Assembly (NCBI GenBank): GCA_009801085.1
Contig: VNWV01000009.1
Location: forward strand, 672,501 to 736,500
Direction of reading: 5' to 3'
DNA from: Lasiodiplodia sp. COLG20
Taxonomy: Eukaryota; Ascomycota; Dothideomycetes; Botryosphaeriales; Botryosphaeriaceae
DNA length: 64,000 bases
Position 1 is the first letter of the stretch; every line of letters starts with the position of its first letter. Below are positions 23,401 through 33,656 of this stretch, piece after piece. The translations under genes were made by a program, and so were the position numbers. The notes beneath the pieces are model-generated. The model made no database searches, was not told where the DNA came from, and was given only the letters and a program-made list of their open reading frames with translations.

Positions 23401-23834
23401 CCAATGAAACTCGAGATGGTTCTTGTGGCGGAGCTCGTCGGGAACGGTCAGGTGGATGCGGAACCAATGGGTGGACCAGCTGGGGCCAAACCACTCGCCA
23501 ACCCCAGCAGGGCGGAAGTCGTGCCTGGTGGCTTCCTTGAAGGTCGGGCGGGTGAGGTCGGGAGGCGAGTAGACGAACAGCTTGACATGGTCGCTGCCGG
23601 AAGCGCGGGCCTCGGTGATCTTACTGTCGTGGAGTCAGCATACACATTCAGCAAACGGAATGAATTGGAGGCTCACGGCAAAAGTCCCTTGGACTCGTAC
23701 TGGCCGCCAGAGGTGAATTGGCGCAAGCGATCAAGGTAGATCTTATGGATCTGCTTGCCCACAGGGCCAGCCGCGAGCTTGGGATACTCCTTGGAGGGGG
23801 CCATTCTGGAGGGGAGGTGTGTTTCGCCGCCCAT
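20461..23834 (-). CDS. AMS1: Vacuolar alpha-mannosidase, glycoside hydrolase family 38 (Ams1 type)
   Basis: GH38 enzymes hydrolyse terminal alpha-linked mannose; the Ams1 type acts in the vacuole on free oligosaccharides and arrives by the Cvt/autophagy route. Three exons (23834-23677, 23623-21853, 21804-20461) give 1090 residues, close to yeast Ams1. The metal site is visible as HIDTCWLWPW (His295, Asp297) and the catalytic nucleophile as WLPDTFGYSTQLPQL (Asp407). QFHDCLPGSSIEMCYDDS marks the end of the catalytic domain, and the beta-rich C-terminal domain follows intron 2. There is no signal peptide, which agrees with cytosol-to-vacuole delivery. A second in-frame ATG at 23814 (MAPSKEYPK) could be the true start. 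SNX4/Atg24, which serves Cvt trafficking in yeast, is the next gene upstream; that may be chance. Confidence 0.93.
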
Positions 23835-24277
23835 GGTTGAGCGATGCTTCTTGAGAGCGTTGGAGAGAGCAGGAGCTCGGGGGGTTAGCTTAGGTATGCC
23901 AGTCGTGTCGCACTAGCCCGGGAGCTTGGGCGCGCAACCCCGCTCAGCCAACCCGGGGCAACCATCTCAGGGGATCACCAGACGCACAATGCGAGCCTCT
24001 GCCTTGCTCGGTCTGGCCCCGTGCACGTCATGCCATCGAATATGCTTCTAACTTGTGCAATGTCTCCCCAAACCATCTGGGCCGGTACCTGCGGAAGAGC
24101 CTCGTGACCCTCCCCCCCCCTTGGTGCATGGTCGTAAATGGTGCAACGCATGTGCTTCCGTTCAATTACTTTCGTCAATGCTGCGCGGCTTGACGCTGAG
24201 AGCCTGTCTAAACGTATTATCCATTGAGAAAAGAACCCTTGCAGTCCAACGCCATTCCACTCCGAGCTAGCCCCGCT
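23835..24277. other. intergenic, AMS1 promoter region
   Basis: This lies between the AMS1 start and the SNX4 stop, both on the - strand. It holds a C run near 24112-24120 and no coding sequence. Confidence 0.45.
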
Positions 24278-25816
24278 TCAAGCGGCGGTAGCCTGCGCTT
24301 CAGCCTGATCCCTCTGCTCCCGCTCCATTTGCTCAAGGAACACTTCCCACGTCTCGGCCGTATTAGCGAAGAAGTCGATATGGGCGTCTGCCAAGTCTCC
24401 CAGCGTGTCCTTGAACTCGAGCGCCTTGATCCGCTCAAAATCCTGGACTTCCTTGACCGTCTGCTCGTCAAAGGCTTCAGATGTCCTCTTTGCATCTTCC
24501 ACTTCGCGCGTCAGACGCTCTATTTGCAGCTCAAGCTTGCGCACGCGGTCACGCCGGCTCTGCTCATGATCTACACCGCGGATGTCTTCCACTTTGGCAC
24601 GCAGGAATCCAGACGCACCAAGCGCGGCTGTGCTTGAAGCGCTGGCCAGCGTGTCACGATCCGCCGCCGCCTTGGTCAGGTAGTCAGTCAGGCTTTCGAA
24701 GTCGAGCTGTTTGTTTTCGCGAGTCTTAAGCAGCAGCTTGACTGCGTCGATGTAGGCATCCATGTCGCGAAGAGAACCCAGGTAGTCGTGTTCGGTGTGG
24801 TTGTGCAGGCCGCGCAGGCCTTGGCTTGTTGTCTCGACGCTGGTCGCAAAGCTGGTGAGCGATTGCTCGACTCCAGGTTCCAGCGCGACCAGCTTCTGGC
24901 ATTGTGCTGCCAGGTCGGCGTAGTCGGTTGAGAGATCGCCCTGTCGCCTAGCCACCCGCGCCACCACCTTTTCCACCAGTCCCAAATCCTCGTCCAGCTT
25001 GTCTGCCCGCTCGCGCACGTCCACGAAGCGCTTGTCTGGCTTGTGTACCTTGCTGAAGGCGCCCATGAGCGTGTCCGTGAAGCTGTCGAACACGCCGCCT
25101 GAGCCTTGGTCTCCGCTGGTCCCGCTCATGCTGCGCTGGGGCCGCGAGCGCATTGTCTGGTTCCAATCACTGCTCTCAAGGAACAGCAGGAAGATGGCAG
25201 AGCGGCGGAGCACCGGATGCTGCGTAAGGCGCTTGAGAAAGCGACGCAGTGAGCTCGCCCGCCGCTGCGTAAAGTCCGGACCGAAGCGGTCCCCCCTCAC
25301 GTATTCCATCTTATGCTTGTCGGGTAGCGGCGGTACGGCGCATTGCGGATACTCTTTGCTCAGTGTTTTCCATAGGAAGACAAAGTCTGTGAAGCGTCGC
25401 CGCACGCTGAACTCGGGCCGCTGGAAGGACTGGAAGTCGCTCTGTCGTCCAGTCAGCAAGCATTGTCTTCGGTCGCCACATATGCCGTGCAAGCTCCACA
25501 ACGATCAAACGGGACGCTATACCCTGGTCGCAACAAGATACGATATGTAGGCATCTTTGGTGCCGTCGTTCTCTTTCTGCGGCTTATCCACAGTGCACTC
25601 GAGCATGCCTTCGCTGAAGTCCGTGTCCGCCATGGCGATATCGGCGGGGGAAGTATGTCTAGAGGATGGACGAGAAGCAGGTGTTGCAGTGGGGGCGTTG
25701 GGCTCTGGAGCTGGACAGCTGCAGATCCAGGGCGGGCGGGCGTGTTGTGAGGTTGGTGTCCGTGCTTGGGCGATGACGAAGGTGACGGGCTGCGCCCGCC
25801 AGAGCCCGCCAAACAT
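24278..25816 (-). CDS. SNX4: Sorting nexin 4 / Atg24-type PX-BAR protein
   Basis: SNX4 (Atg24) is a PX-BAR protein that binds PtdIns3P on endosomes and recycles cargo; in yeast it also serves selective autophagy. Two exons are supported, 25816-25523 and 25441-24278. The PX domain starts in exon 1 (KDAYISYLVATR) and continues in exon 2 as SDFQSFQRPEFSVRRRFTDF, then YPQCAVPPLPDKHK and the Arg-rich FTQRRASSLRRFLKRL. The rest is a long helical BAR/Vps5-like region (DKRFVDVRERADKLDEDLG and following). The stop ends the helix at AEAQATAA. The start is uncertain: ATG 25816 (MFGGLWR) gives 485 residues, ATG 25633 (MADTDFSEG) gives 424, and the residues between look unlike the family, so 25633 or an unseen upstream exon is possible. 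Confidence 0.85.
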
Positions 25817-26168
25817 CGACCCCGGCACGTCGGCATAGCAATGTCGATTCTCACGTCCCAGCCCAGCGATGCTTGACTCTTGCGTTTCACACGCGGGACT
25901 TTTTTCGTGCCGCTCCGTTCATCGAGCTGGCGCAATCGGGTCGCGTTGATTAGAATAGCCGATTAGTCACTCTCGTATGATGTTATGAGGGTTTGTTGTT
26001 GGGAAAAGTGAATCTCTACACAAGCTCGAGGAATTCGGAAACGACCGATGCTATGAGCAAAGCCAGCGCGACGTGACGGCGGCAGGAACCCCAACGCCAA
26101 GAACTCCAAGCTTCCATATATTACATTTGCCTCTGAACAATTCGTCTAGGCTTTGTGTCTTCTTGCGC
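25817..26168. other. intergenic, SNX4 upstream region
   Basis: This contains the 5' flank of SNX4 and the 3' flank of the adenylate kinase gene, both on the - strand. No additional gene is supported; a missing first exon of SNX4 could lie here. Confidence 0.4.
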
Positions 26169-27027
26169 CTACAGCCCAAACTTCTTTTCAAACTCCTTGA
26201 ACAGCTTGGGGCTGATTTCATCGCTGGAGTTGCCCTGTACTTCCCAAAGAACGCCCTTTTTATCGTAATGCTCTAGAAGGGGAGCACTGGTCTCCTCAAA
26301 CTTCTTGAGTCGTGCAAGCCAGACCTCAGGGCTATCGTCTGCGCGTCTGGTCAATTGCTCGCCAGTAATATCGTCCTGACCGGGCACCTTGGGCGGGTTG
26401 AATGTGGTGTTGTAGACCCGGCCGGAGGGCTCATGGACCCATCGGTTGCAGATACGATCAAGAATTACCTCCACTGGCGTCTTGAGGTTGACAACCAGGT
26501 TGATGGGGATTATGTCGTCGATCTGCTTCGCTTGAGTGGCGGTGCGCGGGAACCCGTCGAGGATGAAAGATGCCGTCGGACAGTCCGAGTAGCTGAATCT
26601 GGACGTATTGAACGGCGAGGGAATGAAGACATCGTCCACGCTCTCGAGCGGGATTTCGGCATCGGGCGCGGCGAAGTTGACCTGGTACGGTCTTACGGTG
26701 TCCGGGACAAGCCAGCCGCGGGTGTTGAGCTCGTTGATTATTAGGCGCACCATCATCGTGTCAGGAACCAGCGCGCCCGTCTTCATCTTCATCTCAGCCT
26801 GGATTCCTGGGACGCGACTGATATCAGAGAGGGTCCGTGGCAGCTTCAGGTATGAACGACCTACCCAGCGGCGTGCGGTTACGCACATTGTTGCGCAGAA
26901 GGTCGCCGGAACTGATGGAGTTTAGCTGGGGAAAGCGCTTCATAAGGCGCTCTGATTGCGTGCCTTTGCCCACGCCGGGGGCGCCGACGAGAATGACGCG
27001 CGCTGCTCTCGACAGGTCCCGAATCAT
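26169..27027 (-). CDS. GTP:AMP phosphotransferase, mitochondrial adenylate kinase (AK3/Adk2 type)
   Basis: This nucleoside monophosphate kinase transfers phosphate from a nucleoside triphosphate to AMP. Two exons (27027-26865, 26806-26169) give 266 residues. The P-loop GAPGVGKGT is at residues 15-23 with Lys21. The intron interrupts [14 protein letters not shown], and the conserved LILDG-type motif appears as [10 protein letters not shown]. The lid domain is long ([19 protein letters not shown]) and lacks zinc-binding cysteines, which suits eukaryotic AK2/AK3 forms, followed by [16 protein letters not shown]. The short basic N-terminus ([10 protein letters not shown]) could aid matrix import, as in yeast Adk2. 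I place it with the AK3 type, though short Adk1 paralogues are similar and the NTP preference cannot be read from sequence. Confidence 0.88.
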
Positions 27028-28018
27028 CGCGAGAGACGTGGTGTGGGTGTGGCGGTGGTGGAACAACAGAACGCGCGGCGGGTGACCGTGTTGCGAAAAG
27101 TAGCCTTCAGCAAAGAGAGCACACGAAAACGGGTCAGAACACCATAGCGTCCGAGGCAGTAACGGGAAATGAAATAGACGAGAACGACGGAGCAGCTGGG
27201 CGCACGAACGGCAAGGAAGCTAGAGTCAATCGCGCAACAAGCCGTCAGCGGCGGACTTTGGGGTGGGGGAAAGCGTTGAGCTCAGCCGACGGCTCCCGGC
27301 GAGTCATGCCTCCTCGAATCGCCGCCCTGCGATTGACAGCCATCACGGCGCAACGGCGCCATGCTCTTCTTCTGGGAGTAGGACACCAATCGCATTTGAA
27401 GAACCGAAGCGAGCGGAAACGTGCAGCCAGCATTGCACACGACTCGCTCGGACAAAGCCAGACACGTGCTCTGGCTGCTCACGTGCAGCTGGCCAACCGG
27501 GGTGGATGCTTTGCAAGCAGACCACAAAGCAACAAGCGGACGACGAGAGGATCGCCGGGGCAGCGGCCGGCCAGACGGCTGCATTTATCAGGCAGGTACA
27601 AAGAGCCAGCGCATCGAGCGCAGTCGCTCCGGCTGGCTCACCGGTGTGTCGCGCAACTCCGACATCGCCCGGCGGCTGCACGTGTGGGCGGCCAGCGTGG
27701 CCCCCAGGGTCCGCCGCTGCTGGCCGCGGAGCCTCTGGCGCGCAGCCCGATTCGGCCGCGTCGCGCTCGGGGCAGAGTTCGGTGCGGCGTGCGGGTTCCA
27801 GAAGCGTGACGAAGCCGCCAAGCCCCGCTCCCCCTGCCGCCGATCGTCGCTGGCGGCCGGAATTTGCTGCTTAGCTGCCGCTGACGACTGCAAACGTTGA
27901 AGCATCCTCCTCCACGTCGCATTGCCCGTCTCCATCTCCAACAGCCATCGCCTCTCCTTGACCGACTGTTTTTCTTGCCGCCGTCTGTCGCTCTCTTCCC
28001 GCCTGAGCTGCGCTCAGC
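27028..28018. other. divergent upstream region, adenylate kinase / MDM38
   Basis: This GC-rich 991-bp segment lies between two nuclear genes for mitochondrial proteins transcribed in opposite directions. Long open frames (for example 27258-27809 on +) have arbitrary composition and overlap one another, so I treat them as chance. CT-rich sequence precedes the MDM38 ATG. Confidence 0.45.
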
Positions 28019-29750
28019 ATGTCTTTCAACCGCTCCGCCTCCAGGGTGACGCCAATCCTCCTGAGAGGTGCTGCCAGGACTCCGCGCAGAATCCCCAGAT
28101 CGCTCCCCCGCGAGATCTCAGCAATCGCCATCCTCATCCCCAGGCATGGCTATGCCACAGACACATCCACATCCTCCCAGTCGGGTGGCAACTTCCCGCC
28201 GCCCGGCTTCAACGCCGAGGAGGCGAAGAAGCCCCTTCCCAAGGAAGACGCGCAGAAGTCGCAGTCCGACAAATCCGCATTGAAGTCGCACGTCGATAAG
28301 GACTCCGTCAAAGTCGAAATCCCCAAAGACAGCCCCACCGCTCACCCCAAGACTGGTGCCGCCGAGGCCCAAAGCTTGACCGAGCTTGCTGCGGAGAAGG
28401 CCGCAGCCGACAAGACAGAGGAGAAGAAGCTTGCCAAGAAGGCCGAGGAGCACAAGAATCTCACCCTGTGGCAAAAGGTCAAGAAGGAGGCTAATCACTA
28501 CTGGGATGGCACCAAGCTGCTCGCGACCGAGGTCAGGATTAGCTCCAAGCTGGCCTTGAAAATGGCGGCGGGCTACGAGCTGACCCGCCGCGAAAACAGA
28601 CAGGTATGCTTTGATCGCGGGGCTTCGGAGGCGTGCATCAGCTAACTTTGGCGCAGCTCCGTCGTACTGTCCAGGACCTTGGCCGCCTCGTCCCCTTTTC
28701 TGTTTTTGTTCTTGTTCCATTCGCTGAGCTTCTCCTGCCGGTCGCGCTGAAGCTGTTTCCCAACATGCTCCCCAGCACATACGAGGGTCAGAAAGCCAGA
28801 GACAACAAGATTACTAGTTTGCGCGCGACCCGGAAGGAGGTCAGCGACTTCCTCCGTCATACGCTGCAAGAAGGCGGTCTACCAGTCAGCGCTGCCAATG
28901 CTCAGCGCGAAGAGTTCACCGATTTCTTCCGCAAGGTGAGTGTGGTCGACGGCTGCGTTTAAAGGGCACATGCTTACATTGAAAGCAGATTCGCAGCACT
29001 GGTGAGGATCCTACCCAGGCCGATGTCATCAAGGTCTGCAAGATCTTCAAGGATGACCTGACGCTGGACAACCTCTCGCGCCCTCAGCTTGTTGGAATCT
29101 GCAAATACCTTGGTCTTAACACTTTCGGTACCGACAACATTCTTCGCTACCAGATCCGCCACCGTATGCGCCAGATCAAGCGCGACGACAAGATGATCTT
29201 CATCGAGGGCGTCGATTCTCTCTCTGTTCCCGAACTCCAGACTGCCTGCGGCAGCCGTGGCCTCCGGACTCACGGCGTTAGCCCGGCTCGCCTTCGGGAA
29301 GACCTCCAGATGTGGTTGGATCTCCGTCTCAAGTACGGCGTGCCCTCGACGCTTCTCGTCTTGAGTAACGCTTTCATGTACGGGCAGGGCAAGGAAACGG
29401 AGATGGAGACTCAGATCGATGCTCTCAAGGCCGTCCTTTCCAGCATTCCCGAGGAGCTCTTCCACGAGATTGAACTCGAGGTGCACACGGCCGAGGGTGC
29501 TGCGACCAACAAGCAGCGCCTTGAGGTCCTCAAAGAGCAGCAAGAGCTCATCGAGGAGGAGAACGAGCAGTCGGGCAGCAGCTCTTCGGCCACTGCCTCG
29601 TCGGCACCGAAGGATGACAAGGACATTGATGAGAAAGAGGAGGCCGAGGCCGAGGAAAAGCAGAAGGTTCAAGCGAAGGCTGATGAGTCTGTTGCGGAAA
29701 AGCAGAAGGTCGAAGCCAAGAAAGCTGAGCAGGAAGCTGAGAGGGCTTAA
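28019..29750 (+). CDS. MDM38: LETM1-family inner mitochondrial membrane protein Mdm38
   Basis: Mdm38/LETM1 supports K+/H+ exchange and binds mitoribosomes at the inner membrane. Three exons (28019-28603, 28657-28935, 28989-29750) give 541 residues. The N-terminus is a basic presequence (MSFNRSASRVTPILLRGAAR) leading to HGYATDT, a likely cleavage region. A Lys/Ala/Glu-rich linker precedes LWQKVKKEANHYWDGTKLL. The single membrane helix is at about 206-228 (LVPFSVFVLVPFAELLLPVAL), followed by LFPNMLPSTYE, the LETM1 signature. The ribosome-binding part includes LGLNTFGTDNILRYQIRHRM and GVSPARLREDLQMWLDLRLK. The C-terminus is a Glu/Lys coiled coil. Both introns are phase 0. Confidence 0.95.
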
Positions 29751-30173
29751 TTTGCCTTTCTCCTTGTATATTAGACATTATAGACTTTAGCTCTGCTCAA
29801 TTGTAGAAGGCCTTCGATTCGTTCCTGTATGATGGCCACCCAGGCATGGAGTCGCGAATGGCCCTACACACTACGCAAAAGGGATATTGCCAGTCGGCGT
29901 CGCTGCGAGCCGCTGGGCGCAGAGCCGCAACACCATGGCCACTGCAAGGCCCCGCGCTGGCCATGGACAACAGGCATTTGGCTGTAGTGCATTGATATAC
30001 ACAGACTGCTTGCCCTCATGCAGCCGCCGTGGCGCCTTCCAGAATCTACGGCCTGTTCCCGTGCACACTCACTTCACCTCAGTAACTGCATCACCATAGC
30101 AACCAAGGTAGTCACTGCCTATATAAACACGGTGCATCTTCCCTCCTCTCCGCCTTTTCTCTCTTTGTACCAG
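29751..30173. other. intergenic, upstream of the unknown membrane protein
   Basis: This holds the MDM38 3' flank and the promoter of the next + strand gene. A TATA-like box at 30120-30127 is listed separately. An in-frame ATG at 30018 lies upstream of it and is probably not used. Confidence 0.5.
30120..30127 (+). promoter_or_regulatory. TATA-like box
   Basis: The octamer tatataaa stands 47 bp before the ATG at 30174, followed by a CT-rich stretch typical of fungal transcription starts. It favours that ATG over the one at 30018 for the downstream gene. Confidence 0.5.
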
Positions 30174-31067
30174 ATGGTCACCTTGCCTATGCTCTCGAAG
30201 CCGCAGCTTACGCTCCCGTTCTCGAACACGCATACGCTCACCACGCTCACATCTCCGCTTTCTCCCAGCTGCCTCGCGCCGCCTTTCACCATGCTCCTGT
30301 CTCTGCTTCTAGCAGTCGCCTCGAGCACCTACCTTCCTCACATCACCCGCCGTCCTCCCTCGTTCTCCTCTCCCACCCACGCCTCCTTCTTCCTCGTCTG
30401 CATGGCCTTTGGCCTATTACTGGTGAGCTTCTTCCTTCCTCTCGTGGCTGATGCCGGTGCGTCCTTCTTCAGGTCTGTGATGGACGAGGTCAAGTCCCGC
30501 CTATTCGCACCTCGCCCAGCTTGCGTCGTGGAATTGGTCCCCCTTCCCGTCACCCGGTACCGCACGCGTACCGAGCCTCCATCGCCGCCAGCCAAGCCCA
30601 TGTGCGATGCACCGCCCGCTAAGCCTCCCGCTCCGCCGCCTTTTATGACGGGATGCGGAATCCTGAAGGTTCCTGGCCGCCGCCCGCCATCGCCCGCCAC
30701 CCCTGCTCGGAAGAACTGTGTCGCCTTCTCGTCAACTGCCAAGGTACACGAGTACTCCTACATGAAGTCGATCCTCCGCCCGACCCGCAGCTCGCACTTC
30801 GAACCGGACGACAGCTTCGTGGACCTCATCGAAGACCCTATCGAGATTTGGTCGGCTCGCCTCCAAGTCAACAAGGATCGCAAGGTCCTCCGGTTCGACC
30901 CTACCCCGCAGATCGAGTTCATTGGTGACCTGAGGTATGAGAAGTGGCGTGGTCCTCTCATGGATGAGGTGGAGGAGTTTGACAGGAGTTTGCTCAGGAG
31001 CGTGAAGTCGAGGGACCTTGGATGGCGATGTCGAGATGGACTGAATATGGCCAGACGGTTAGGATAG
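30174..31067 (+). CDS. unrecognised protein with two hydrophobic segments and Pro-rich linker
   Basis: I do not recognise this gene. The intronless frame from 30174 encodes 297 residues. Two hydrophobic stretches occur near the N-terminus: MLLSLLLAVASSTYLP (about 40-55) and FFLVCMAFGLLLVSFFLPLVA (about 72-92), which could be membrane helices or a signal plus an anchor. A Pro-rich linker follows (SPPAKPMCDAPPAKPPAPPP). The soluble C-terminal part contains CVAFSSTAKVHEYSYMKSIL and ends in a charged segment (LMDEVEEFDRSLLRSVKSRD). The frame is open upstream to an ATG at 30018, but the TATA-like box suggests a later start; ATG 30291 is also possible. Orientation and cellular location are not known. 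Confidence 0.6.
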   Translation: MVTLPMLSKPQLTLPFSNTHTLTTLTSPLSPSCLAPPFTMLLSLLLAVASSTYLPHITRRPPSFSSPTHASFFLVCMAFGLLLVSFFLPLVADAGASFFRSVMDEVKSRLFAPRPACVVELVPLPVTRYRTRTEPPSPPAKPMCDAPPAKPPAPPPFMTGCGILKVPGRRPPSPATPARKNCVAFSSTAKVHEYSYMKSILRPTRSSHFEPDDSFVDLIEDPIEIWSARLQVNKDRKVLRFDPTPQIEFIGDLRYEKWRGPLMDEVEEFDRSLLRSVKSRDLGWRCRDGLNMARRLG

Positions 31068-31956
31068 ATGGTCAGAAACACAAGTGATGACGGCCCGCAG
31101 TGGTTACCACTTCATCTTTTTGGGGCCCTTTTCCTTTTTTTTTTTTTTTTTTTGGTTGGCAATTCTTATGCTACGCAAGATCCCGAGGAAGAGACGAATC
31201 AGCAGTAGCAATTTCATATAAGTTTGTCAAGATCCAAATCCTGTAATCGGTGATGCATTTGTGGTGTTGGGCCCATCCGTTGTCTGGCGCTGACCTAACA
31301 CATGTGCAATTGCGCCAGCAACTGAAGAGGATAAAGGCTTAGATCGTTCGTTTTCTTCTCTCTTAGTGTGTATGTACTGTCTCGAAACGGTGATGCAATG
31401 CGCTACGACAGGATTTTTTGAGGGTAATATTGAACCATGCTGCTCCCAGAATAGGCGAGGCAACCGTGCCCTCCCGGCCAGTGTGACAATAACTCCTTAC
31501 TATAAGACTATAATCGTAATAGTTATGATCCAAGAAAAGATAATATTACTCAGTAGCATGAACGCCAAGCACCAGCTGCTCGGCTCTCGTTTCGACTCAT
31601 CTATTGAACTAGGGGCATGGACTCTGCTTACAAGTGTAGTATCTGCTGCCTGTGTCTTCCTATCTTCACAAAGTTTTAGAATCGGCAAAACAAGCGTCGG
31701 ATATCGTTGCTTTGATCTTTAGTCTTATGTACTACAGTGGAAGAAGAAGAAAAGGCAATACCCCCGGCTGGAGGGGTCTAAATGGGTACAGATGCACGCT
31801 TGCGCGCTCTTACTGAATTCAATCTTGTTAACCCGTTCTCGCTTCAATGATAAAAACAAAGCAGAAGTAATCGCTCGCTCGCTGAATGATAAAAACAAAA
31901 CCACCTGCATCCCTGCATTATCCGTACCCCAGAAGGGAAAGAAAGAAAACGATCGA
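31068..31956. other. convergent intergenic region
   Basis: This lies between the unknown membrane protein (+) and the secreted Ser/Thr-rich protein (-). It includes a run of 19 T at 31135-31153 and AT-rich stretches. The frame at 31366-31722 has no supporting features. Confidence 0.45.
31135..31153 (+). repeat. poly-T homopolymer run
   Basis: Nineteen consecutive T residues occur about 70 bp after the stop codon at 31067. It is a simple homopolymer; its length may vary between strains or be misjudged by sequencing. Confidence 0.9.
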
Positions 31957-33061
31957 TCAGCCAATCCACCTCCTCTCCACCGACGGCGTGCCCCTAGCTC
32001 CACCCCTCTTACCCAGCCCGACTGTTACCGTTTGCTGCAATGACACGGTGGAGATGTCGAAGGGGTCGTTTCCGCCTGCGCCCTGGGCGGCGGCAGGCGT
32101 GGGCAGGTTGTCGGCCAGAGCTTGTGCGCTGCTGCCAGCACTGACGGTCGATGTTGCGGCTGCGCTGCTCGTGATAGCTAGCGAGGTTGCGGCTGCGACT
32201 GTGCTGCTGGTGCTGGTGCTGGTGCTGGTGCTGGTGCTGGTGCTGGGGCTGCTGGTGGTGCTGGGGCTGCTGGTGGTGCTGGGGCTGCTGGTGGTGCTGG
32301 GGCTGGGGCTAGCGCTGGTGCTGGTGCTCGGAGGGCCAGATGGCGGCGGAGGCCCGTTGGAGGAGCCGAGGGCGAAGGAGAGTGGGGTGGTGGTTGCGGC
32401 AGCGGCGGAGGAGTCGAGGGTGAAGGAGAGCGGGGTGGTGGTTGCGGCAGCGGCGGAGGAGGTGGTTGTGGGGGGCGGCTGACAGTCGTTCGAAGCAGAG
32501 ACGGTGATGGTTTTCTCGAAGGTGGCGGCGACTGTAACGGTCTTCTCGAAGGTTGCGGCAACAGTGACCTAGATGGGACGATCAGCTTCGTTGATATTTC
32601 GGAGGGCGTGGGGAGGTAGTTACGGTGGCGTTGAGCTGCTGCTGCACGGTTTCGGTGACAGTCTCGGTCAGGGTTTCGATTTGGACCTCGGTCTGGGTCT
32701 CGGCGGCCATCATGGTGACATACATGGTCTCGGTTGCCGTCTGGTTGAGGGTGAGGGTGAAGGTCGGCTCGTCTTCCTGGGCCTGGGAAGTGACGGCAGG
32801 ACTGTTGGCCGGATCAGCTGTGTCATTCTCGCGCGAGTGGTGGTTTGAGGCTTACACTGTTGCATTATCGCCGTGTCGTCTAAGCAGCTCGACAGAATAG
32901 CTCGCCTTCTTGCGCAGAGGACCGGCTTCGAGTGGATGATGTTGTGCTGTAACCTGTTCTTTCGGTCAGCAGGCTGGGCGCTGGACGCGGAGGCTGGAGA
33001 TGCGTACAGATGTCAGGGCGAAGACGGCAAGGGCCGTCACGACCTGGGTCAACCGCCTCAT
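31957..33061 (-). CDS. secreted Ser/Thr-rich, mucin-like repeat protein
   Basis: I read four exons (33061-33008, 32953-32856, 32801-32624, 32568-31957) giving 313 residues, all junctions GT-AG and in frame. The N-terminus is a good signal peptide (MRRLTQVVTALAVFALTS then VTAQ). The mature protein has Thr-rich segments (TETQTEVQIETLTETVTETV-like composition in exon 3), a duplicated VTVAATFEKT unit, a duplicated 16-residue unit SSAAAATTTPLSF, three SPSTTS units and an ST dipeptide run. This composition suits a heavily O-glycosylated wall or surface protein. There is no clear C-terminal hydrophobic tail for a GPI anchor; the end is GKRGGARGTPSVERRWIG. The exact function is unknown. The repeats create long open frames on the opposite strand that I regard as artefacts. 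Confidence 0.72.
32245..32298. repeat. three exact 18-bp tandem repeats in the secreted-protein gene
   Basis: The 18-bp unit ggggctgctggtggtgct occurs three times in a row without change and encodes SPSTTS on the - strand. It directly adjoins a 6-bp (gctggt) repeat at about 32205-32244 that encodes Ser-Thr pairs. Confidence 0.9.
32360..32455. repeat. 48-bp tandem duplication in the secreted-protein gene
   Basis: Two 48-bp units (32360-32407 and 32408-32455) differ at only a few positions and encode the repeated SSAAAATTTPLSF block on the - strand. Confidence 0.85.
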
Positions 33062-33656
33062 GGTGTATTTAAAAGGGGACCAGCCCTTGAGCGAGCGACA
33101 GCAGACCAGCTGGTAGAAGAGAATGGAAAGAATCACGAGTGCATCGAGGGCAATGAGCGGCGTTGAGCAAAAGGGCGGAAACGAAGGCGTGAGGAAAGGA
33201 GGAGTGCAAACGGAACAAGAGGGAGGACAGCAACATGTAGACATGGACAGCCCCACCACAGCAGCATGTTGGTCTCAAGATGCTAAGCAGTGGCCTGGGC
33301 GTCACCTGGCCGGGGTTGTAGCGAGGGGCCGGTCTCATCGCTGCGACGCTGCGTGTCGAGGACCGCGATGCGAGAGCAGCACGCGTCTCAGCACCGCCGC
33401 TGGCCCCGGCTGGGCGCATGCAGCGGCTTCGCGACTACCACGGTCTCGGTCGCCAGCGCGGCTACTCTGGCGTGCCTTCCATGCTGCAGGTGAAGGGTCG
33501 AGGCCCATGACGTCGATCCGCACGGACCGCGATCCCGATGCCCAGCCAGAATCTAACTTCTTCTTTCGTCTCTTCGACAGCGTCATGTCGCTGCATGCGT
33601 GGCCCTGCATATAAACTGCCTTCCCGAGCCCTAAAACGCACGAACAAAACACCACC
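33062..33656. promoter_or_regulatory. divergent promoter region, secreted protein / DUF1295 protein
   Basis: This 595-bp region holds both promoters. A TATA-like atataaa lies at 33609-33615, 41 bp before the + strand ATG. A TATA-like motif also abuts the - strand ATG but is too close to position transcription of that gene. Confidence 0.45.

Noticed and set aside
24224..24637. Open frame on the + strand antisense to SNX4
   Set aside because: It is the reverse complement of the BAR-domain exon and has no independent support.
27258..27809. 183-codon frame on the + strand between adenylate kinase and MDM38
   Set aside because: It overlaps other frames of similar length, is Arg/Ala-rich and lies in a divergent promoter region.
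31886..32482. Val/Leu-rich + strand frame suggesting a membrane protein
   Set aside because: It is the opposite strand of the Ser/Thr repeat exon; the apparent LV repeats arise from the gctggt repeat.
33062..33075. TATA-like motif next to the ATG of the secreted protein
   Set aside because: It directly abuts the start codon, so it cannot place transcription upstream of that ATG.
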